In this document: positions 57,803 through 64,000 of the stretch, piece by piece
Layout: the number at the start of each line of letters is the position of its first letter
Position numbering within the stretch: position 1 is the first letter of the stretch
Source: Krasilnikovozyma curviuscula
Taxonomy: Eukaryota; Basidiomycota; Tremellomycetes; Cystofilobasidiales; Mrakiaceae
Direction: 5' to 3'
NCBI GenBank assembly: GCA_014825775.1
Contig: MVAQ01000029.1
Coordinates: 1-64,000 of the forward strand
DNA: 64,000 bases
The notes under the pieces: generated by a model
Seen by the model: the letters and a program-made list of their open reading frames with translations, nothing else
What the model was told of the DNA's origin: nothing
The model's database searches: none
Position numbers and translations under genes: made by a program

Positions 57803-59391
57803 TTACTCTTCAGTACCTTCTTCAACAGTAGGAACAGCATCGTCTGCGACAGATTCCTCGAAGTTGCCGCCGTCAGCTTCCCCATCTCCACCTGCCTCTT
57901 CAACAGCAGCGGTGGCAGTCTTCCTCCCTTTACCCTTCGCCGGCGCTTTTTTCTTTGCAGGCGCCTTCTTCTTTCCCGGTGCCTTCTTTGCTGCAGCTGG
58001 AGCACTGCCAGTCGACCTGGTCGGCGACGTCGCCCTCGACGACCCACCAGCCGTAATAGTCGCGTCTTCCATCTCTGCATCCTCATCTTCCTGTTCTTCC
58101 GCGCAAGAAACAGCAGCCACAGCTTTACCCTTTCCCTTACCAACTCTCGCCTGTCGTTTCGTAGACGTTGGATTGGCTGACGCGATCGAGCCCGTCGAAG
58201 ACGTGTTTGACGACTTTCTCTTCAGTGCGGCTGAGCGCGGTCCTATCAGTTCTTCTGGCGGTACCGACAGTCGTGCAGAGAGGGAGGGCACGAAAGATGG
58301 TGCATCGGGGTTCAGAACATTAGATGGAGAGGAGGCGACAATGGTAGTTGGGTCGGGAGTTGACGCGGAGGTTGCTTGTGGTGGGGAGTTGACGGCTGAA
58401 GTTGGTTCAGTAGCTGGCTCAGGAACCGTAGGACGTCGACTATCCTCTTCATCTTCATCCTCTTCTCCGCCATCTTCAACACCGCCATCGTCTGCCCCTT
58501 CTTCAGCAACCAGCGCATCAGCCATCTCGATGTCTTCTGCTGGGATAGGAGGTTTTGCTTCTTCGATTTCGACGCCGATCGCTCGGATTGTCGCCAGGAG
58601 AACGTTGACGGAATCAAACTGACGTTCTTTTTCGCGGTGGATCTCGACAAGCTTGTCTTTTTGAGCTTGTAGAGCGAAGGCGTGTTCCTTGGAGGCAGTA
58701 AGGTCGCTAATATTATTAAAAATAATGAGAACCGCAATTCAAATAAAGTGGAAATAAAATCTTAGTTCGAAGGAAGAACTCACGCAGCTAAGATACTCCT
58801 CTGGCCGACGGCGACGATTAGAGATGCGACGCCATCTTGTTCCATGACTTCAGCTCTCTTCCTCTGAGCTTCCTTTAGCTCACTCGTCAAGCGTGTAATG
58901 TCAGAGATAAGTGCAGCAGATTCCACCGCTAACGTATTGATGGCCAGAACAGTATGGCTAGACGTTAGAAAAACAAAAAGAATAGGAAGTGTCGCAAGAG
59001 AAAAAGCACGCACCGATTTCTGTCCGTAAATTACCATACCCTCGTCTCGTCGCCTGCTGAGTGGAAGCAATTCCCACACTCTTCTTGATATTATTTCCCA
59101 ACCCCCTCAAATCAATGACCGCCTTCGCTCGCGTCTCCTCTTCCTCCTCCTTAACAGCTTTAGCTTTCGCCTGCTGCTCTTCAGTTTCTGTCGGTAAAGG
59201 TGTGTATATGGTGATGACTTTACGGAGGAGCTTCTTGAGGGTCAATTCGTTGTTTTGTAGTCGAAGGCTGATTGCAGCGTCTGGGAAGAATCGAAGGTTA
59301 GAACCGAGTATAATATGTCAAAGTCAGCACAGACACTGTCGAACTGACCTTCTTGTTCTGGAGTAAGAGGTTGGATGGAGGGAGATGCCAT
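57803..59391 (-). CDS. THO complex subunit 7-like protein with long charged tail
   Basis: The first coding exon (MASPSIQPLTPEQE) leads to DAAISLRLQNNELTLKKLLRK, a helix with acidic KAVKEEEEETRAKAV, and a long coiled-coil region with SDITRLTSELKEAQRKRAEV, DLTASKEHAFALQAQKDK and REKERQFDSVNVLLATIRA. This series matches THOC7/Mft1, the small coiled-coil subunit of the mRNP-export THO complex. The C-terminal 240 residues are absent from human THOC7: an acidic Glu/Asp run (EEDEDEEDS), Pro/Ser/Thr-rich stretches, a basic nuclear-signal-like block and a Lys/Ala/Pro region (KKAPGKKKAPAKKKAPAKG) followed by acidic residues. The assignment rests on the helical part. Convergent with NUF2 (about 200 bp). 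Confidence 0.65.
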
Positions 59392-59787
59392 TTTAAGACT
59401 GATGGACGGCGAGGTGGCTGCAGTGAGAGCGTGTTCACGGATTGACGAGAAAACACCGTTGATTGGCAGAGTGCAGTGTTCTATACCTAAATGAAATCAA
59501 CTTGACGTTGAACCCAAGGTGAGGCTGTTTCCTAAGTAATTCATCAGAGGAAGTATCAAATTCCCGGTCTCTAAGTTCGTTCAAGGAATGAGCGAGCACT
59601 GGCTCACCAAGTTTAGTCCGCTTTGATCCCAAAGCTCGATAGATCTATAGCTCGAGAGCAGTAGAATTGTTTGGTAGTATATTGGGAATTTGTACAAATT
59701 GGATGAAGGTGGGTGGGAGCTCGAGTGTTTCGCTCAATGTTACATGCCAACCGCCGCCCCGTCAATTTACTTCACATTATAGAGGTG
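59392..59787. promoter_or_regulatory. Divergent promoter region
   Basis: 396 bp between opposite starts. No clear elements; plus- and minus-strand short frames (59435-59632, and the N-terminal extension of the next gene) are not convincing. Confidence 0.4.
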
Positions 59788-62694
59788 ATGAGTACAAGCA
59801 GCAGGGCTGCGACTCAACAGCAGAATGAATCCCCTCTACTCAAACTGCCCAAGGAGGTTCTTCTCAAAGTCCTCTGTCTACTTGACCTCAAATCTATCGT
59901 TCGTGCGACGCAGCTGTCGAAAACTTTCAGAATGATGATTGTAGAGTCGTCTCAGCTGCAGTACATTACCGCCCTAGAACTCAACGGACTAAGGGATAAC
60001 ACATTCAATCGTCTGTCCGTCAAAGAGAAGCTTGAAAGGCTCAAGGAGAGAGAGAATGGATTTAACACCCTAAAGACCAAGAAACGATTCGAGCTCGGGT
60101 GAGTGTCGCTATTTCCTTTCAACTTGTTGCTATTTGTAAGGCAGCTTGTTAACTAACTTGACTCATTTGTTATTTGTTGTTCTTTCTACTCCAGGTGCTA
60201 TAAAGGTTCTATTAAGTTGTACGACTTGGTTTCTGGTGTGGTAAGTTCATGTTTTGCTAACAATGACGCACAGTTATACTGTCTATATCAGCCAAGCTAT
60301 GAGAGTAGACATACTGCAGTGTGGATTTCATACGTAATCGCTAGGATAGGCGTCTTCAAGGGCCCCGTTGATTTAGCTCCCAGTTTGCGCAACTTCCATC
60401 TGACTCCATCTTTTGTCTCCCTAGCTCTCAATCTCGTCGGATAACACTCCTCAGATGTTCCAGTTCTGGGAGATACCCGGAGGAGGCAATATTCGACCTG
60501 ACGACGAGGTCGACGTTGCGACTGCTCAGATCCCAAGGACATTTCACCCCGGCTTCAATGTTAAGGACTTCACATTCGACCCTTCTCAAGATCTTCTAGT
60601 ATTCTTAGAAAGATGGTGAGTACTCGCCTCTTCTAGTTTTGTAGGCTACTCTCGCTCAATTTGACTCATACTTCGCAGGACACCGCCTCAGTGGCCAGAA
60701 ATGACCCATCCTGAGCTCGGGAACCAAGCAGCCTTTGGATTTAGAGCACACCTCTTCACACTATCGACATTTGAACCTCATCCCCTAGCACGACACCCTG
60801 TCCTTTTCTCGCCGTTCCCGCTTTTCGACATCTCCGCCCCAGTTTTACTCGTAAGTCCCCTGCCCCTCACACATGCAATATCTTCCGATTTTGAACTTGA
60901 AATTGTTCTCATAGCAAATTGTTGGTGATACAATTGCGATTCACGCTGGACATAACTCGGAAGGTGACTCCCTCGCTGGTGGCATCACCTTGTTCAATTG
61001 GAAGACGAGCCTCTTACTCGCGGGCTTGGAAGGCGGTGATTTTACATATCACGTCTCGACAATGACGCCTCTGATGAACGACGAGGGTCAAAGTCATGTT
61101 GATGGCGTGTATCCGCTCGATTTGGAGGCGTTTGGGATGCTGGGTCAGGAGTATTTCTTGGCTGCTGGAAGCCATTACTCAGAGGCAACTGAGACGTATA
61201 AGGTCATCCTGGGCCTGTACTGGTTTGATTTAGATCCTCCAAGGGTACGTCTTTTCTTTTATTCGCCAGATTTGGTTTCTGCTTTCTCAGACTGATGATT
61301 TCTGTTGGTGGCAGGCCAAAAGTGGGAATGCTGAAGACGTTGTTTCGCAGGAGGAATGGGCGAATGATGTTCCATCACCGACATTACTTGCTGTGAGTTT
61401 TCTAATAATCAATAGCGGATCATTTTTCTGACTTGCCTGCCTCGTCACGCAGGCGTATGAACTACCATCTTCCCATATTCGACCGTGGATTTCCATCAGG
61501 CTGGACCCAGCACCAGCCCTACCATCCCCCCCTCAACCAAATTCCTCCTCAACCTACATCCAACCGCCCTTTGAACACAACCTAACGGATCGCTTGGTGG
61601 TGGTAGACGTCATGTTTGGCGTCGGTCACGAAGAGGATGGCCAGTTCGAATTTGAAGAAAAACGAGAGACATTTTTCATCGGCAGCAGTGTCTTTACTGA
61701 GAAAATGATGTCCCTCAGCTCGGCTTCAAGAATTGGTCGTGAGATTGCCAAGAACATCATGGATGAGGTTGGTGCAAAAATTGAAGCTGCTGCGTCTGGA
61801 CGAGCAGAAGATCCTTCCGCGATGGAAGCCATGTTAAAGAAAATGTTCTCGGAGGCGGGTAGCCTACGGGAACAAACGATGATCAGTCTCGCCAATCGCT
61901 ACAGCCTTCCCGAAGAGATCACCTCGCAACTCAACGAGGAATTTTCACCTTTCGGACTGGATGGCCGTCGACGACAACATACAGATGCTCAGCAACAGCT
62001 TCAAACTTTGGAACCAACTCTTCAATCATCAGCTTCCACCCTAGTTGTCAATGACGATGATCCTATACCTCTCCTTGAGGATACCGATTCGGAGTGGAGC
62101 GACGTCGAAGACGAAGACCCAGAGAAGGACGACGACGACTATGACAGCGAAGATTCTTCCCTTGGAGATCCTTACCGATCCAAAGTGCCCTCTCTGAGGT
62201 GGAAGGATTGGTCCCACCGCTGCCGTCTCATCTCGGACCTGCCCAACTCAAATGGCTGGGTCCTTTACTGCTATGGTTATCGCTTCGTGTACTCCGTCAT
62301 CAAGCCGGGATTTTTTACTGGGTTCATGCTCGATTTCCAGCCGTGGCAGATTAAGCGGTTCAATGCATTGAAGGAACTACAGCTGGAGGCTGGTGAGTTG
62401 AAGGATGAAGTGAGCGTCGTTGAAAAAGGCGAGATCTGGGTTGAGAATGTGAGCAGTGGGCTCCCGTATATCGAGAGGGAGATGCCGCCGATGATGAAAA
62501 TCAACCCAGCGCAGGGTAATTTCGAACAAGGCGGTCTACTCATTGACAGGGAGAGGTTGATGATGGTCTATGTTAGTCCGATCTTTTACCTATCTGTGTT
62601 GCCTTACTTCGTTCACTAACAAGGACATGTGATCCTTTCTGTCCCATAGCATGATACCGACAGCAATCTCAGCATTGATGTCCAGCTGTTCTAG
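59788..62694 (+). CDS. F-box protein, unknown target
   Basis: The start at 59788 (MSTSSRAATQQQNESPLL) is followed directly by an F-box (KLPKEVLLKVLCLLDLKSIV, RATQLSKTFRMMIVESSQL), the Skp1-binding part of SCF ligases. The rest is about 780 residues with no named domain: MFQFWEIPGGGNIRPDDEVD, an IAHAGHNSEGDSLAGG-like IAIHAGHNSEGDSLAGGITL, FTYHVSTMTPLMNDEGQSHV, an acidic run (DVEDEDPEKDDDDYDSEDSS), and a conserved WKDWSHRCRLISDLPNSNG block near the end. It ends YHDTDSNLSIDVQLF. Several introns; the last exon starts at 62650. Paralogous with the gene at 62995-64000. Confidence 0.75.
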
Positions 62695-62994
62695 AATGTT
62701 ACTTTCTTTGTGAGCAGGAACGCTTATTTATCAACAGCTTACTTGTATGATAGGATACGAACCTGATGAATAAGAATCGAAACTAGCTGTGATAATAAAT
62801 TAATCGAAACCACCTAAAACTTACGGCGAAGAAAGTGTATATGCTTCTCAGGCGAGACTTCCAACCCAGCGTCGTTTTGAGTTCGATGTTGGTTCTCCTT
62901 TGAATCCCTTTGGTGGTAAAAAATATTTTTAAACACCTTCATAGACGAATCATTTCGTATAACTTTTATATCCATACTATTGACTACAGCAGTC

Positions 62995-64000
62995 TTAATA
63001 TAAGTCGACGCGCAAGCTCATGTTGTGATCCCCATCTTGCTGCAAGATTCCAACATCGACATCAGCAATAAGGACAGGTTCAAGGACAAGTTGAAGTAAA
63101 CTTACAAAGATCCCAATCAGTCGCTCATCATCCACAATCATGCCTACGGGACAGTCCACCGCGTCCCATCCTCCGAGCGTGGTCGCAGAGTTGGCGGCGC
63201 CTGCATCAACAAGCCTCTCCGCAGTCTTTACGAACGTACCCAGCTCCCTCGACGCGAATGGAAGGCTCGAGACCACATCCTCCTCCCATATCCTCCCTTT
63301 CTCCATGATTCCAGGAACTCGCGACACGTCCTCAGTATCAAGGGAGGAAGCGGAGTGGACGTTGAACCGGTTAAAATCGACGATGCTTCCAGCCTCAGAC
63401 GATGAAGAAAACGGGAGTGGCATGCGAGTGCCCCAGCTGAAGTTTGTAAGGCCGTTCGGGCGTGGCTGAGCGCTTAGCAGGCGCGTACCGTGGGACCACT
63501 CGGACCAGGGTACCACCGTCGTCGTTGGAGAGGGTTGTCGATGGTGTATTGAGCCAGGGATGGCGGCGAAGAAGGTTTCCGTTAGCGTGAAAAAGCTCTG
63601 GATCTGTTCCATTGCGGGTGCGGGTTCTGCACCATCCTTGACGTCGCCGTTGTTACTGTTGCTGTTGAAAACGTAGAAGATGTCGATGGAGACGAGACGG
63701 GCATCGTCCTTCTTCATGAAAGGTATTGAGGTGTTACTGCTGGAATACTCGAGCGGCGTACTTGTGTTGAGACAGAAGTACCATGGCTTTGCGATTGAAA
63801 CGGGGAGGTGCCAGATACAGACAAGCTTTGGAACGGCAACGCGAGACTTCCAACTCTCAGTGGTCAGCGGCGCAATAGCTGATTCACTTCCGTCGATGCC
63901 GTCGTGTGTAAAGTTCATGTCAAAGAGGCCGAGCACCATCTTGTACGTCTCGGACCGTGCGTCGAATTGTAAACCGGAGCCCAAGCAATGGGTCTGGTCG
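62995..64000 (-). CDS. Paralogue of the neighbouring F-box protein, partial
   Basis: The 3' part of a gene whose 5' end lies beyond the window. It shares blocks with the plus-strand neighbour: WSEWSHGTRLLSAQPRPNG (vs WKDWSHRCRLISDLP), MEKGRIWEEDVVSSLP (vs VEKGEIWVENVSSGLP), GMIVDDERLIGIF (vs GLLIDRERLMMVY) and the C-terminal DGDHNMSLRVDLY (vs DTDSNLSIDVQLF). A final intron splits GIF from QDGD. No F-box is visible because the N-terminus is outside the window. It faces the neighbour tail to tail, 300 bp apart. Confidence 0.75.
   Translation of the reverse strand, partial: DQTHCLGSGLQFDARSETYKMVLGLFDMNFTHDGIDGSESAIAPLTTESWKSRVAVPKLVCIWHLPVSIAKPWYFCLNTSTPLEYSSSNTSIPFMKKDDARLVSIDIFYVFNSNSNNGDVKDGAEPAPAMEQIQSFFTLTETFFAAIPGSIHHRQPSPTTTVVPWSEWSHGTRLLSAQPRPNGLTNFSWGTRMPLPFSSSSEAGSIVDFNRFNVHSASSLDTEDVSRVPGIMEKGRIWEEDVVSSLPFASRELGTFVKTAERLVDAGAANSATTLGGWDAVDCPVGMIVDDERLIGIFVSLLQLVLEPVLIADVDVGILQQDGDHNMSLRVDLY

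Noticed and set aside
57864..58622. 252-codon plus-strand ORF opposite the THOC7-like gene
   Set aside because: It is the antisense of the Lys/Ala/Pro and acidic tail, rich in Phe/Ala repeats, with no start context or splice support.

Overview
This is a stretch of a nuclear fungal chromosome, most likely from a basidiomycete (Agaricomycotina, possibly Tremellomycetes). Genes are dense and almost all are interrupted by many introns, mostly 45-110 bp, with GTRNGT donors and CTRAY-type branch sites before YAG acceptors. The membrane protein at 16658-18813, the GT31 enzyme and the kinetochore and autophagy genes look basidiomycete in architecture. The lineage is inferred from gene content, not proven. 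No rRNA, tRNA, CRISPR array or intact transposon was found. The window is about 48% GC by eye.

Layout. 0-11.5 kb: two subunits of the autophagy-initiation complex lie side by side on the minus strand (ATG1 kinase and the HORMA protein ATG101). They are followed by plus-strand NOP53 (60S ribosome assembly) and a small unrecognised membrane protein, then minus-strand MIC10 (mitochondrial cristae junctions) and a doubtful ORF. 11.5-25 kb: an F-box/leucine-rich-type protein, an MFS transporter, a single-pass surface protein with a long extracellular region, a type II GT31 galactosyltransferase with a histidine run, and a secreted, probably GPI-anchored protein of unknown function. 25-43 kb: a class I histone deacetylase convergent with an SGNH/PC-esterase-like type II membrane protein; a protein that has the GTPBP1/2 N-terminal domain but no GTPase domain; a gamma-butyrobetaine-hydroxylase-like dioxygenase; glutamate decarboxylase; a METTL25/RRNAD1-like methyltransferase divergent from a TXNDC9/PLP1 phosducin-like protein; and a Nudix hydrolase.

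43-64 kb: a very large (roughly 1,700-residue) DUF3684-type protein with a sacsin/HSP90-like GHKL ATPase domain at the N-terminus and an HEXXH motif near the C-terminus; an anion:cation symporter of the allantoate/nicotinate permease family; a gene-poor 2.1 kb gap; NUF2 (Ndc80 kinetochore complex) convergent with a THOC7-like protein that has a long acidic and Lys/Ala-rich tail; and two tail-to-tail paralogues, one an F-box protein and the other running off the right edge.

Functional links are limited. ATG1 and ATG101 work in the same complex, which is the only clear functional pairing. TXNDC9 and METTL25 share a divergent promoter with three GACGCG motifs. A perfect ACGCGT palindrome lies about 100 bp upstream of NUF2. 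The most unusual features are the DUF3684 protein, the GTPase-less GTPBP-like protein, the cysteine-less dioxygenase N-domain, a 26-bp palindrome in the DUF3684 promoter and several coding micro-exons of 11-20 nt. All exon boundaries were deduced by eye from splice signals and reading frame, without transcript evidence.
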